Of a stretch of DNA of 64,000 nucleotides, positions 1 through 8,125 are shown piece by piece (within the stretch, counting starts at the first letter, position 1; every line of letters begins with the position of its first letter). The DNA is from Nibribacter ruber. GTDB taxonomy: Bacteria > Bacteroidota > Bacteroidia > Cytophagales > Hymenobacteraceae. Under the pieces are notes generated by a model. It did not search any database. It was given only the letters and a program-made list of their open reading frames with translations, and had not been told where the DNA came from. The position numbers and the translations under genes were made by a program. Location of the stretch: assembly GCF_009913235.1 (NCBI RefSeq), contig NZ_CP047897.1:1116001-1180000 (forward strand), written 5' to 3'.

Positions 1-1
1 T

Positions 2-772
2 ACGTTTAGAAAGGTGTTGGACAACGTCATTTCCATCGCGCTGAAGAAAACCACCGTATCTGTGCAGCTCACAGATGAGGCTGGCAAGCCCGTGGAAACC
101 AACGTGAACATGACCTTCGTGAACAACGTCACAGACCAGCCCGAGTACAATTACGTGCACCACATGGACGCCAACGGCAAGCCTGATGCCCTGGAGATTG
201 ATGCTTTGCTGAGCTATGACCTGGTCGTGAATACACTGCCTTCTGTGACGTTGCGCAACCTGGACATCAAGCCCGGGCAGAACAACGTGTTCAAGGTGAA
301 AGCGCCGCAGGGCTCTTTGTTCTTGCAGCAACTGGCACCCACGGCCTATGGCCGGGTTGATGCCTTGATCAGGCCCAAAGGAAACACCGCTTTATTGCAG
401 CCGCAGCCCTTCCCTAGCAAAGTGAAGTACCTGGCCGGAAGCTATGAAGTGGAGCTATTAACCTTGCCTAGGATCAGGGAGCAGATAAGCATTAAGCAGG
501 GCCAGACCACGGTACTCAACTTTCCGGCGCCGGGCATCATGAGCATTACGCAGGCGCTGGCCGGCTTTGGCAGTTTGTATGTGCTGGAGGCAGACGGCAG
601 CCAGCGCTGGATTCATAACTTGCCAGAGACCAGTAGTAAAATTAATTTACCTTTACAGCCGGGCCGTTACCGCCTGGTTTTCAAGATGAAGAATGCCACC
701 AGCCTCTTCACAGATGTAAAGGACTTTACCATTAAATCAAATCAAACCACATCGCTAAAACTTTTCAACTAA
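2..772 (+). CDS. C-terminal part of a larger protein (partial at window start)
   Basis: The reading frame is open from base 2, with codons for T-F-R-K before the first GTG at 14, so the true start lies outside the window. About 257 residues are visible. They are rich in beta-strand-like segments, with phrases such as SVQLTDEAGKPVETNVNM and LRNLDIKPGQNNVFKVKAP that look like repeated immunoglobulin-like or carboxypeptidase-regulatory-like modules of an extracytoplasmic protein. The style resembles the region after a von Willebrand A domain in some Bacteroidota proteins, but the VWA part itself cannot be seen, so that is only a guess. It ends 5 bases before the transketolase gene and may be co-transcribed with it. 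Confidence 0.6.
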   Translation, partial: TFRKVLDNVISIALKKTTVSVQLTDEAGKPVETNVNMTFVNNVTDQPEYNYVHHMDANGKPDALEIDALLSYDLVVNTLPSVTLRNLDIKPGQNNVFKVKAPQGSLFLQQLAPTAYGRVDALIRPKGNTALLQPQPFPSKVKYLAGSYEVELLTLPRIREQISIKQGQTTVLNFPAPGIMSITQALAGFGSLYVLEADGSQRWIHNLPETSSKINLPLQPGRYRLVFKMKNATSLFTDVKDFTIKSNQTTSLKLFN

Positions 773-777
773 GATAG

Positions 778-1737
778 ATGAAAGATTTCCCATACACCGA
801 ATCAAAAGACACGCGCTCCGGTTTCGGGGCTGGCCTATTGGAACTGGGCCGTACCAACCCGAACGTGGTAGCTCTTTGCGCCGACCTGACCGGCTCTCTG
901 AAAATGGACGCCTTCCAGAAAGAATACCCAGAGCGTTTCTTCCAGGTGGGCATTGCCGAAGCCAACATGATTGGACTGGCCGCTGGTATGACCATTGGCG
1001 GTAAAATCCCGTTCACGGGTACGTTTGCCAACTTCTCTACGGGCCGCGTGTATGACCAGATCCGTCAGAGTGTGGCTTATTCTGGCAAGAACGTAAAAAT
1101 CTGTGCGTCGCACGCCGGCTTAACTTTGGGCGAGGACGGAGCCACGCACCAGATTCTGGAGGATGTGGGCATGATGAAGATGCTACCTCACATGACGGTC
1201 ATCAACCCATGTGACTTCAACCAGACCAAAGCCGCCACTATGGCCATTGCTGAATTTGAAGGCCCGGTGTATTTGCGCTTCGGGCGCCCGGTAGTGCCTA
1301 ACTTCACGCCCGCTGACCAGAAGTTTGAGATTGGCAAGGCTTTGATGCTGAATGAAGGCACCGACGTGACCATCATTGCCACCGGTCACCTGGTTTGGAA
1401 AGCTATCTTGGCCGGTAAGATTCTGGCAGAGAAAGGCATCAACGCCGAAATCATCAACATCCACACCATCAAGCCACTAGACGCCAGAGCCATCTTGGAA
1501 TCTGTGCGCAAAACAGGTTGCGTAGTTACTGCAGAAGAGCACAACTACATGGGCGGCTTAGGTGAGTCTGTAGCCCGCGTGTTGGCCCAGGAGTTGCCAT
1601 CTCCGCAGGAGTTTGTGGCCACGCAAGACACCTTCGGGGAAAGCGGAACGCCAGACCAACTCATGGAGAAATACGGCCTGAACGAGCAAGCCATTGTAGC
1701 CGCCGTTGAGAAAGTTATTGCCCGCAAGAAACAGTAG
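778..1737 (+). CDS. Transketolase, C-terminal subunit (pyrimidine and C-terminal domains)
   Basis: This 319-residue protein matches the second half of transketolase, which is a separate gene in many Bacteroidota and Archaea. It transfers two-carbon ketol units in the non-oxidative pentose phosphate pathway, in the cytoplasm, using thiamine diphosphate. The pyrimidine-binding domain covers roughly residues 8-175. GIAEANMIGLAAGM holds the conserved glutamate that contacts the cofactor, and the C-terminal domain follows at about 190-310. The partner subunit carrying the diphosphate-binding domain is not directly upstream; the preceding gene is an unrelated partial protein, so the partner must be encoded elsewhere or beyond the window edge. 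ATG at 778 is the natural start. A hairpin and a dispersed palindrome follow the stop. Confidence 0.93.
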   Translation: MKDFPYTESKDTRSGFGAGLLELGRTNPNVVALCADLTGSLKMDAFQKEYPERFFQVGIAEANMIGLAAGMTIGGKIPFTGTFANFSTGRVYDQIRQSVAYSGKNVKICASHAGLTLGEDGATHQILEDVGMMKMLPHMTVINPCDFNQTKAATMAIAEFEGPVYLRFGRPVVPNFTPADQKFEIGKALMLNEGTDVTIIATGHLVWKAILAGKILAEKGINAEIINIHTIKPLDARAILESVRKTGCVVTAEEHNYMGGLGESVARVLAQELPSPQEFVATQDTFGESGTPDQLMEKYGLNEQAIVAAVEKVIARKKQ

Positions 1738-1788
1738 TTTCGTTGCTCGTTATTAGTTGTTCGTTATTTGAATAATGGCATAATTAAG

Positions 1789-1815
1789 AAGGCTGTTCCA
1801 AGTTTGGACAGCCTT
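1789..1815 (+). terminator. Hairpin after transketolase gene
   Basis: AAGGCTGT and ACAGCCTT form arms that continue into TCC/GGA with one bulged base around a short AAGTTT loop. The downstream T run is the CGTTTTT end of the dispersed palindrome that starts at 1820, so the two elements together look like a working terminator. Confidence 0.6.
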
Positions 1816-1819
1816 CTCT

Positions 1820-1857
1820 CGTTTTTGGGCTGTTTTCTGGAAATAGGGTCAAAAACG
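1820..1857. repeat. Dispersed 38-bp palindrome, copy 1
   Basis: It has the outer ends CGTTTTT and AAAAACG with centre TTTTCTGGAAA. The inner arms are imperfect here (GGGCTG against AGGGTC). The core is extended by the private arms TTCTCT and AGAGAA, which are perfect complements. It lies between two genes on the same strand. Confidence 0.85.
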
Positions 1858-1909
1858 AGAGAATGACTATTTTGCTCAAGCATATTTCCAAACACGTAAA
1901 ACTTACCCT

Positions 1910-1917
1910 TATCTTTA
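1910..1917 (+). promoter_or_regulatory. Probable -7 box for the first ECF sigma operon
   Basis: TATCTTTA matches the Bacteroidota -7 consensus TAnnTTTG at seven of eight positions. A TTT at 1885-1887 lies about 22 bases upstream, as expected for the -33 element. The sigma gene starts 65 bases downstream. Confidence 0.45.
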
Positions 1918-1981
1918 AACCTCAGCCTTTACTACCCACGTCATAATCTTCGAATAACAAACAACGAATAACCAGCAACGA

Positions 1982-2521
1982 TTGGAAGACCACGAGATAC
2001 TAGCCAAATTCCAGAACCCGGATTCCCGGAACCTGGCCTTCAACCAACTGGTGCGCAAGTACCAGCAGAAGGTGTATTGGCATATCCGGAAGATGGTGGT
2101 GGACCATGATGACGCCGATGACCTGACGCAGGAAGTGTTCGTGAAAGTGTGGACCAACCTGGAGAATTTCCGGCAGGACGCTCAGCTCTACACCTGGATT
2201 TACCGCATCGCTACCAATGAGTGCCTCAACTTCCTGAACGCCAAAAAAAAGCGGTTCTTCCTGCCCATCCATGACGTGGCCGCCGAGCTCTCTGAGAAGC
2301 TGGACAACTCAGACACGTTGTCTGGCGATGAGATTCAACTGAAGCTACAGAAGGCCTTGCTGCGTCTGCCAGACAAGCAACGGCTGGTCTTTAACATGAA
2401 ATACTTTGATGAGCTCAAGTACGAGGAAATCTCGGAAATACTGGGCACCTCAGTGGGCGCTCTAAAGGCCTCGTATCACATTGCCGTGAAAAAAATTGAA
2501 GAGTTTTTGAAGACAGATTAA
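1982..2521 (+). CDS. ECF RNA polymerase sigma factor (sigma-70 family)
   Basis: This 179-residue protein has region 2 at about residues 22-90 (KMVVDHDDADDLTQEVFVKVW and YTWIYRIATNECLNFL) and region 4 at about 120-175 (LPDKQRLVFNMKYFDELKYEEISEILGTSVGALKASYHIAVKKI). It would direct RNA polymerase to a small stress regulon. TTG at 1982 is the only start that keeps the whole N-terminal helix; no in-frame ATG precedes region 2. The next two genes encode a one-TM anti-sigma-like protein and a Spy-like periplasmic protein. The same triplet recurs at 47820-49358 on the other strand, with clear sequence similarity (YTWIYRIATNECLNFL here, YTWLYRVATNECLRLL there). The target signal is unknown. Confidence 0.93.
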   Translation: MEDHEILAKFQNPDSRNLAFNQLVRKYQQKVYWHIRKMVVDHDDADDLTQEVFVKVWTNLENFRQDAQLYTWIYRIATNECLNFLNAKKKRFFLPIHDVAAELSEKLDNSDTLSGDEIQLKLQKALLRLPDKQRLVFNMKYFDELKYEEISEILGTSVGALKASYHIAVKKIEEFLKTD

Positions 2522-2556
2522 ACCCTGACCGGTAAAACGCATCTAATCCCTTGAGT

Positions 2557-3003
2557 ATGAAAGAAGAGTTTAACATAAACCGTTTACCCAAGCACCCCGG
2601 CTACCAGGTGCCAGAAGGCTACTTTGACAAGTTGCCCCTGCGCATCATGAAGAAGACGGCTTATGCCGCCCCGGTGGCAGAGCCGCTGAAAGCCTGGTTC
2701 TGGCAGTTGAAGACTGCCTTGGCTGGTCTGGGAATGGCCATGGTGTTCACGGCGGCTTTTCTCATCACGCAGTACACAGACCAGACCCTTTCCACGCAAG
2801 AGGCCATGGCGCAGGTGTCCCAGAAAGACATTTATCAATACCTGCTCAACAACGTGGAGCTGGAAACCTCAGATTTAGCTGAAGCCACCACGGTAAACCC
2901 CGTACAGACCCTGGAGTTCTATGACGTGCGCACCGAAGACGTGAGCGAGGTAGTCACCCAGGAACTGCTGGAAGAACAAATGACCACAACCCCTACTAAA
3001 TAA
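2557..3003 (+). CDS. Membrane-anchored anti-sigma-like protein
   Basis: This 148-residue protein has no characterised relative that I recognise. A cytoplasmic N-terminus (MKEEFNINRLPKHPGYQVP) is followed by one hydrophobic segment at about residues 52-72 (ALAGLGMAMVFTAAFLI) and an acidic periplasmic C-terminus. The opening motif recurs in the protein at 48274-48810 (MKEEFDFDKVGKQMPYHVP), which also directly follows an ECF sigma gene. By position and topology it should hold the upstream sigma factor at the membrane. ATG at 2557 is preferred over the TTG at 2551 because of that paralogue. It lies 2 bases from the next gene. Confidence 0.8.
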   Translation: MKEEFNINRLPKHPGYQVPEGYFDKLPLRIMKKTAYAAPVAEPLKAWFWQLKTALAGLGMAMVFTAAFLITQYTDQTLSTQEAMAQVSQKDIYQYLLNNVELETSDLAEATTVNPVQTLEFYDVRTEDVSEVVTQELLEEQMTTTPTK

Positions 3004-3005
3004 GA

Positions 3006-3467
3006 ATGAACGTCAAACGTATGATGGCCCTGTGCCTGCTGCTCTTTTGCGCAGTTTTCACGCAGGTGCACGCCCAAACCAAGAAAGAAACCCCAGAGGA
3101 ACGCAAGGCGCGGTATGAGAAAATCAACAACGCCAAGATTGCCTTCATTGCCGACAAGGTGAACCTCACCGCAGAGCAGGCCCAGCGCTTCTGGCCCATC
3201 TACAATGAGCACGAGGCCCGCAAACGCGACCTGCGTCACAAAGCCAAGCAGTTCAGAGATGAGAACCTGGCCAGCATGACCGATGAGCAGATTCAGACGG
3301 GGCTTGAAAACCGCCTGGCCTACCGCCAACGCGAACTAGACATGGACAAAGAGTACATGGAACGATACCTGCGGGTCATCACCTCCAGGCAACTGGCCCT
3401 GTTCTACCGTGCGGAGCGGGAGTTCACCAAGCTTCTCTTAGACCGCCTGCAAACGGCTAGCAAATAA
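3006..3467 (+). CDS. Spy/CpxP-like periplasmic protein
   Basis: This is a 153-residue secreted protein. A signal peptide ends near residue 23 (LLLFCAVFTQVHA-Q), and the rest is a highly charged, all-helical domain. LTAEQAQRFWPIYNEHEARKR is the LTxxQ-type segment seen in Spy and CpxP, which are periplasmic chaperones or stress sensors in Enterobacteria. Its position at the end of a sigma/anti-sigma operon suggests that it senses or buffers envelope stress and feeds back on the anti-sigma protein; that is inference. It is paralogous in role to the gene at 47820-48281. A strong hairpin follows. Confidence 0.82.
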   Translation: MNVKRMMALCLLLFCAVFTQVHAQTKKETPEERKARYEKINNAKIAFIADKVNLTAEQAQRFWPIYNEHEARKRDLRHKAKQFRDENLASMTDEQIQTGLENRLAYRQRELDMDKEYMERYLRVITSRQLALFYRAEREFTKLLLDRLQTASK

Positions 3468-3489
3468 CATTTCGTTTGGTTTATTTTTT

Positions 3490-3517
3490 GAGAGGGAGGC
3501 TATATGGCCTCCCTCTC
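3490..3517 (+). terminator. Terminator of the first ECF operon
   Basis: GAGAGGGAGGC and GCCTCCCTCTC are perfect 11-bp arms around a 6-base loop. They are followed at once by GTTTTT, which is the left end of the next dispersed palindrome. The repeat therefore supplies the U tract. Confidence 0.85.
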
Positions 3518-3554
3518 GTTTTTAGCCTGTTTTCTGGGAAATTGCCCAAAAACG
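3517..3554. repeat. Dispersed 38-bp palindrome, copy 2
   Basis: It has CGTTTTT/AAAAACG ends and centre TTTTCTGGGAAA. The inner arms AGCCTG and TTGCCC pair imperfectly. It abuts the terminator hairpin of the ECF operon. Confidence 0.85.
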
Positions 3555-3610
3555 TATTTCCAAGGTTGCACACACCTGACGCAGGTTTCAGGACTCGCGG
3601 TGAAATCCCC

Positions 3611-3618
3611 TATCTTTG
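3611..3618 (+). promoter_or_regulatory. -7 promoter box of the aminotransferase gene
   Basis: TATCTTTG is a perfect match to TAnnTTTG, 18 bases before the ATG at 3637. It overlaps an in-frame TTG at 3616, which rules that TTG out as the start of translation. A TTT at 3586-3588 is a plausible -33 element. Confidence 0.75.
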
Positions 3619-3636
3619 CGACTTAAATTGAATCCT

Positions 3637-4830
3637 ATGCTTTCTGCCCGTCAACTCTTTCTGCAACACCAGGCCCAAACCACAGACTTCCCGTTATTGT
3701 TAGAAGTAGAGCGGGCCGAGGGCGTGTTTATGTACGGGCCCAATGGGGAGCGGTACTTGGATCTGATTTCAGGCATTGGCGTGAGCAATGTGGGGCATCG
3801 GCATCCTAAAGTCATTTCTGCAATACAAGGCCAGTTAGACAAATACCTGCACTTGATGGTGTACGGTGAGATTGTGCAGACCCCGCCAGCCCGGTTGGCG
3901 CACGCGCTGGCGCAGACCTTGCCAGCGGGATTAGACAACGTGTATTTTGTGTCTTCGGGGAGCGAGGCGATAGAAGGAGCCATGAAACTAGCCAAGCGGT
4001 TTACTGGCCGGACAGAGCTGATTGCCTTTGACAAGGCCTACCACGGCTCCACGCAGGGATCGCTTTCCTTGAACGGGGCGGAGAGTTTCAAACGGTCGTT
4101 CAGGCCCTTGCTACCCGACGTCAATCACCTTGAGCACAACCATCTGCCAGACTTGGAGAAAATCACCCGAAGAACGGCAGCCGTCATTTTAGAAACAGTG
4201 CAGGGCGAGGCCGGCGTGCGCGTTCCCAGCAAAGCCTACATGCAGGCGCTGCGGGCCCGGTGCACGAAAGTGGGAGCCTTGCTAGTGCTGGATGAGATTC
4301 AATGCGGATTTGGCCGGACCGGTACGTTTTGGGCGTTTGAACAGTTTGGCATTGTGCCAGACATTCTCACCTGTGCCAAGGGTATGGGCGGCGGCATGCC
4401 CATTGGGGCGTTCATTTCCAGGCAGGAAATCATGCATAGCTTCAAGAATGATCCCATGCTGGGCCACATCACCACCTTTGGCGGGCACCCGGTTTCCTGC
4501 GCGGCTTCACTGGCCACCTTGCAGATTATTCAGGAAGAAGGCCTGCTGGAGCAAGTGACAGCCAAGGCCGAGCGCTTCAAGCAACGGTTGGCCCACCCGG
4601 CCATCAAGAGCATCCGGAACCTGGGTTTGATGATGGCCGCCGAGATGGAGTCTTTTGAGGTCTTGAAGAAAGTCATTGACACGGCCATCTTAAAGGGTGT
4701 TCTAACGGACTGGTTCTTGTTCTGCGACAATTCCATGCGCCTGGCCCCGCCTTTGACCATCACGTTTGAAGAGATTGACCAGGCCTGCGACATTCTGCTG
4801 GAGGCCATTGATGAGCATTGCCGTTTTTAG
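3637..4830 (+). CDS. Class III pyridoxal-phosphate aminotransferase
   Basis: This 397-residue protein has acetylornithine/ornithine aminotransferase style (ArgD/RocD/GabT clan). The cofactor-site features are VSSGSEAIEGAMKLAKR (about residues 105-121), the Asp in LLVLDEIQCGFGRTG and the Schiff-base Lys in LTCAKGMGGGMPIGAF. The exact amino donor cannot be told from sequence, and no arginine genes are nearby. The start is fixed by the promoter box that ends at 3618. The stop codon TAG at 4828-4830 lies inside a dispersed palindrome copy, so the last residues (Cys-Arg-Phe) are partly encoded by the repeat. Confidence 0.9.
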   Translation: MLSARQLFLQHQAQTTDFPLLLEVERAEGVFMYGPNGERYLDLISGIGVSNVGHRHPKVISAIQGQLDKYLHLMVYGEIVQTPPARLAHALAQTLPAGLDNVYFVSSGSEAIEGAMKLAKRFTGRTELIAFDKAYHGSTQGSLSLNGAESFKRSFRPLLPDVNHLEHNHLPDLEKITRRTAAVILETVQGEAGVRVPSKAYMQALRARCTKVGALLVLDEIQCGFGRTGTFWAFEQFGIVPDILTCAKGMGGGMPIGAFISRQEIMHSFKNDPMLGHITTFGGHPVSCAASLATLQIIQEEGLLEQVTAKAERFKQRLAHPAIKSIRNLGLMMAAEMESFEVLKKVIDTAILKGVLTDWFLFCDNSMRLAPPLTITFEEIDQACDILLEAIDEHCRF

Positions 4831-4859
4831 GCTATTTTCTGGAAAAGAAGGCAAAAACG
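4822..4859. repeat. Dispersed 38-bp palindrome, copy 3, overlapping a stop codon
   Basis: The CGTTTTTAG left end encodes Arg-Phe-stop of the aminotransferase. The inner arms are imperfect (AGGCTA against GAAGGC), with centre TTTTCTGGAAAA and right end AAAAACG. Confidence 0.83.
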
Positions 4860-4990
4860 GCAAATCTTCAGCGGGTGCTAACCTTTTCTAGCCGGTAAGA
4901 GTACAACACACGAATTGAAGTATCCCCTAGTTCCGTCGGTGAATCCCTCTCAATTCTTTATCTTACCCTAGATTAAACTGCGCTGCCCTT

Positions 4991-6748
4991 ATGGAGATTG
5001 CCTTCGTCTTGATTCTGCTTTTGGTGGCTATTATTTTGTTTGCCACTGAGAAGTTGTCAGTAGACGTGATCACGCTGCTCTTGCTCATTGCGCTCACCAG
5101 TGCCAAAATCATCACCCCAGAACAGGCCTTTGACGGTTTCAGCAGTGATTTCATCATCATCCTGGCTTCCATCTTCGTGCTGAGTGCGGCGCTGGAAGAC
5201 ACCGGCGTACTGGATTTTCTGGTCAACTGGCTCATGCGCAAGGTGGGCCATAACCCCAACTCCCTCCTGCTGTTCATCATGGTGATACCGGGCATAGTGT
5301 CTGCGTTCATGAACAACACCACCGTCACGGCGCTGTTTGTGACGCCCATTGTGGGCGTGGCCAAGAAAATGCACACCAGCAGCTCTAAGTTTCTCATGCC
5401 GCTGGCGTACGCGTCCATTCTGGGCGGTACCTGTACTTTGATCGGGACTTCTACCAACGTGGCTGTGAGCGGGTACATGACCAAGGCCGGCTATGAACCC
5501 TTCGGGTTCTTTGAGTTCTCGGGCATTGGCCTCATCATCTTCGTGGTGGGCATTGTGTACATGATGACCATTGGCAAACGCATGCTCCCCAAGGGCGTGT
5601 CACAGGGCCTCACCTCCAAATACAACATCAAAACCTACCTCACTGAGGTGATGATCATGCCAGACTCGCCCCTGATTGGCCAGGTGGCGTTCACCTCAGA
5701 CCTGTCAAAAATGGGCTTCCGGATTCTAAACATCATCAGGGCCAAGGAAAACTTTCTGCCAGACTACCGCACCCGCATACGGGAACGCGATGTGCTGCTG
5801 GTTGAAGGCGAGATTGATGATTTGATGAAGGTTAAGGAAACCAAGGGCATTGAGATTGTAGCCGATGTGATTATAGAGGATGACCTGGTGGGCGGCGATG
5901 TGCGGCTGGCAGAGATCCTGATCACGGGCAAGTCTGACATCATCAAACGCACCGTGCGCGAGTCTGATTTCCTACGCAGGTTTGGGTTGGTGGTGCTGGC
6001 GGTGTCCCGGCAGAACGAAACCATCAGGACTAAAATTGGCGACATTCAACTACAGCTGGGCGACATGCTGTTGGTGCAGGGCACCAGTGACCGTTTGGAG
6101 TTCCTGAAGACCAACCAACACCTGGCCGTACTAGATGAGTTCAAGCCCATTCTCTTCAAAGGCCGAAAAGGTCTTTTAACGCTGGGTTTCTTTGTGCTGT
6201 CCATCATTGTGGGGAGTCTGGGCCTGTTGCCGCTTTCTGTGAGCTTTATGAGTGCGGCGGTGTTGGCCGTGTTGTTCAAATGCATTTCCACAGACCGCGC
6301 CTACCAGGTCATTGACTGGCGGCTGCTGGTGTTGATTGGCGGCATGACGGCCTTCGGGATGGCCATGCAAAACACCGGCGCAGACAAATTCCTGGCAGAG
6401 TGGATTGTGCACCTACTAGAACCGTTCGGGCTGGTGGTGATTCTAGGCGGATTCATTGTGCTCACGGTGTTCTTAACCCAGCCCATGTCCAATGCGGCGG
6501 CGGCCCTGGTGGTGCTGCCGGTGGCCTTGCAGACGGCTATTCAATTAGACGCCAACCCGCGCACGTTTGCCATTGCCATTATGCTGTCTGCCTCTGTGTC
6601 ATTGATTACGCCATTTGAGCCCTCCTGCATTTTGGTCTACAGCCCCGGCAAATACAAGTTCAGCGACTTTTTAAAGATTGGCTCCGGCCTCACGCTTATT
6701 CTCATGGCCATCATTTTAGTATTGGTACCCACATTCTGGCCCTTGTAA
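4991..6748 (+). CDS. SLC13/DASS-family permease with two TrkA-C domains
   Basis: This 585-residue membrane protein has two sets of hydrophobic helices (about residues 1-200 and 395-585) flanking a soluble insert. The insert at about 205-375 holds two TrkA-C (RCK-C) regulatory domains, seen in MPDSPLIGQVAFTSDLSKMG and TVRESDFLRRFGLVVLAV. Family signatures include GTCTLIGTSTNVAVSGYM in the first half and TQPMSNAAAALVVLPVA in the second, the two substrate/sodium-site hairpins. Relatives carry dicarboxylates, sulfate or other anions with sodium; the substrate here is open. It is flanked on both sides by dispersed palindromes, which suggests a single-gene unit. Confidence 0.9.
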   Translation: MEIAFVLILLLVAIILFATEKLSVDVITLLLLIALTSAKIITPEQAFDGFSSDFIIILASIFVLSAALEDTGVLDFLVNWLMRKVGHNPNSLLLFIMVIPGIVSAFMNNTTVTALFVTPIVGVAKKMHTSSSKFLMPLAYASILGGTCTLIGTSTNVAVSGYMTKAGYEPFGFFEFSGIGLIIFVVGIVYMMTIGKRMLPKGVSQGLTSKYNIKTYLTEVMIMPDSPLIGQVAFTSDLSKMGFRILNIIRAKENFLPDYRTRIRERDVLLVEGEIDDLMKVKETKGIEIVADVIIEDDLVGGDVRLAEILITGKSDIIKRTVRESDFLRRFGLVVLAVSRQNETIRTKIGDIQLQLGDMLLVQGTSDRLEFLKTNQHLAVLDEFKPILFKGRKGLLTLGFFVLSIIVGSLGLLPLSVSFMSAAVLAVLFKCISTDRAYQVIDWRLLVLIGGMTAFGMAMQNTGADKFLAEWIVHLLEPFGLVVILGGFIVLTVFLTQPMSNAAAALVVLPVALQTAIQLDANPRTFAIAIMLSASVSLITPFEPSCILVYSPGKYKFSDFLKIGSGLTLILMAIILVLVPTFWPL

Positions 6749-6753
6749 CCGAT

Positions 6754-6791
6754 CGTTTTTGGGCTGTTTTCGCTAAAAGAAGCCAAAAACG
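6754..6791. repeat. Dispersed 38-bp palindrome, copy 4
   Basis: It starts 5 bases after the permease stop, with CGTTTTT and AAAAACG ends. The inner arms GGGCT and AGCC pair, and the centre is changed to CGCT. Confidence 0.82.
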
Positions 6792-6838
6792 GCTTAACCC
6801 GCCAACAGTGCTAGTTGGGTTGCGTAAGTGGTTATCTT

Positions 6839-7486
6839 ATGAGATGGTTTCCCTTGTATCTGATGTTGCTTTTGATGGCAAGTTGCCAGCCCAAAGAGGC
6901 GACGGAAGCGGGGCTTGTCTCCACCGGACCAGACACGTTACAGTTGGACGAAACTATTGACTCGGCTAACAACACCAGGCAGGACGGCACCCAGGCCCCA
7001 ACCGCTCTTCCAGAAGACCCGAAACAGCAACTGCCGCCCACCCTGGAGGTTTACCTGGATCAAACCCATGGCCTATGGCAGCTCCCGGAACTTCGCCCTA
7101 AAGACATAACCCGGCTTACTCAAGATCAGCAAGGCCCCTACTTTTTACAGACAGACCTCAACCAAGATAACCAGTTAGACTACGTAGCGCAGTTGATGGA
7201 GCGGGACTCGGTTTTTCTGTATGCCTTCATTAGCACCGGGCCAGACGAAGCCTTCAAAGAAGTCTTGTTGGACCAGCGCCCACTGGTGAAATTGGATGGT
7301 GAAGGTATAAGCCCTTGGGTTTTGTGCCTACCGCAAGAGCAGCAAACTCAGGATAAATCTGGCAAGGGAACATCGGCGCAAGCCACCGCAGATGGATTTC
7401 TGGTACTAGAGGATGAGAACACCACGCTTTACCAATGGCGAAAAGGGACGTTCAGAAAATCGCCCTACAAAGCTGCAGGATTCTAA
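6839..7486 (+). CDS. Predicted lipoprotein of unknown function
   Basis: This 215-residue protein has a short lipoprotein signal, MRWFPLYLMLLLMASC, with Cys at residue 16 as the likely lipid anchor. The mature part starts with an acidic, Thr/Asn-rich linker of about 60 residues. A small domain follows, containing QTDLNQDNQLDYVAQLMERDSVFLYAF, which resembles an FG-GAP or VCBS-like calcium loop (DLNQDNQLD). I do not recognise a family. ATG at 6839 is chosen over the upstream TTG at 6815 because it gives a proper lipoprotein signal. Confidence 0.7.
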   Translation: MRWFPLYLMLLLMASCQPKEATEAGLVSTGPDTLQLDETIDSANNTRQDGTQAPTALPEDPKQQLPPTLEVYLDQTHGLWQLPELRPKDITRLTQDQQGPYFLQTDLNQDNQLDYVAQLMERDSVFLYAFISTGPDEAFKEVLLDQRPLVKLDGEGISPWVLCLPQEQQTQDKSGKGTSAQATADGFLVLEDENTTLYQWRKGTFRKSPYKAAGF

Positions 7487-7563
7487 AACTAAGAAAGGTG
7501 ATGCTGGCAAGGCAGGTTGTTCTAGGCAATGACCTCAAAATGATTGGCAGGCGTAGTTAGATA

Positions 7564-7995
7564 CTACTGCAGTTCCAGGAAATTGATGGCTTCTTCTTTG
7601 ATTTCTTCGCGGCCTAAGCCGTCTTTTACGCCTGTGGTAATCTTCTTGATCAAGACCCCCACCACTGCCTTCCTGAAGCCCATTTTCATGGCCATGTCAA
7701 TACAGAATTCCATCTCATGGTCGTCTACAATCCCATCAGCTAGCATCATTTCCACCAGGTCATAGATTTGGTCAAACCGGTCCATGTCATTGTTGGGCAT
7801 GGTGAGTTTCACCTTGGAACTGTCAGACAAAAGGGTACGCACTTCCTGGGCGCGCATGCCTTTGCGCTCGCCAATGGAGATGATATGGTCCATCTCAGCC
7901 GAGTCAATGTGCCCATCAATTTTGGCCAGAGCTCCCAGATTGATGATATGACTCTTGAGCCGCTTGGTCTCCTCACTCTCAAATAGTGAAAACAT
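7564..7995 (-). CDS. TerB-like protein
   Basis: This 143-residue all-helical cytoplasmic protein resembles the TerB (tellurite resistance protein B/DjlA N-terminal) fold. It has an acidic repeat pattern: ALAKIDGHIDSAEMDHI at about residues 24-40 and MLADGIVDDHEMEF at about 88-101. In family members these acidic helix-turn stretches bind metal ions. No other ter genes are close, so resistance is not implied. It is divergently transcribed from pfkA across about 280 bases. Confidence 0.65.
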   Translation of the reverse strand: MFSLFESEETKRLKSHIINLGALAKIDGHIDSAEMDHIISIGERKGMRAQEVRTLLSDSSKVKLTMPNNDMDRFDQIYDLVEMMLADGIVDDHEMEFCIDMAMKMGFRKAVVGVLIKKITTGVKDGLGREEIKEEAINFLELQ

Positions 7996-8087
7996 AGGTC
8001 ACTTTTGCTTTAGGTAGGTATTTTTTTGCCTGAGAACGTAGGTCTTAGGGTCAGACACTATCGCCTGATAATTTACGAGTTTCTAAA

Positions 8088-8125
8088 AAAAACGGTGCTG
8101 TTTTCCTGAAAAACTGCCAAAATTA
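8088..8125. repeat. Decayed copy of the dispersed palindrome
   Basis: The centre and right half are recognisable (GCTGTTTTCCTGAAAAACTGCCAAAA), but the CGTTTTT and AAAAACG ends are lost. It lies in the divergent region between the TerB-like gene and pfkA. Confidence 0.4.

Noticed and set aside
3616-3636. TTG at 3616 as the aminotransferase start
   Set aside because: It lies inside the TATCTTTG promoter box, so it would not be transcribed.
7564-7995. Tellurite resistance locus
   Set aside because: Only a TerB-like fold is present. No terA, C, D, E or Z genes accompany it.
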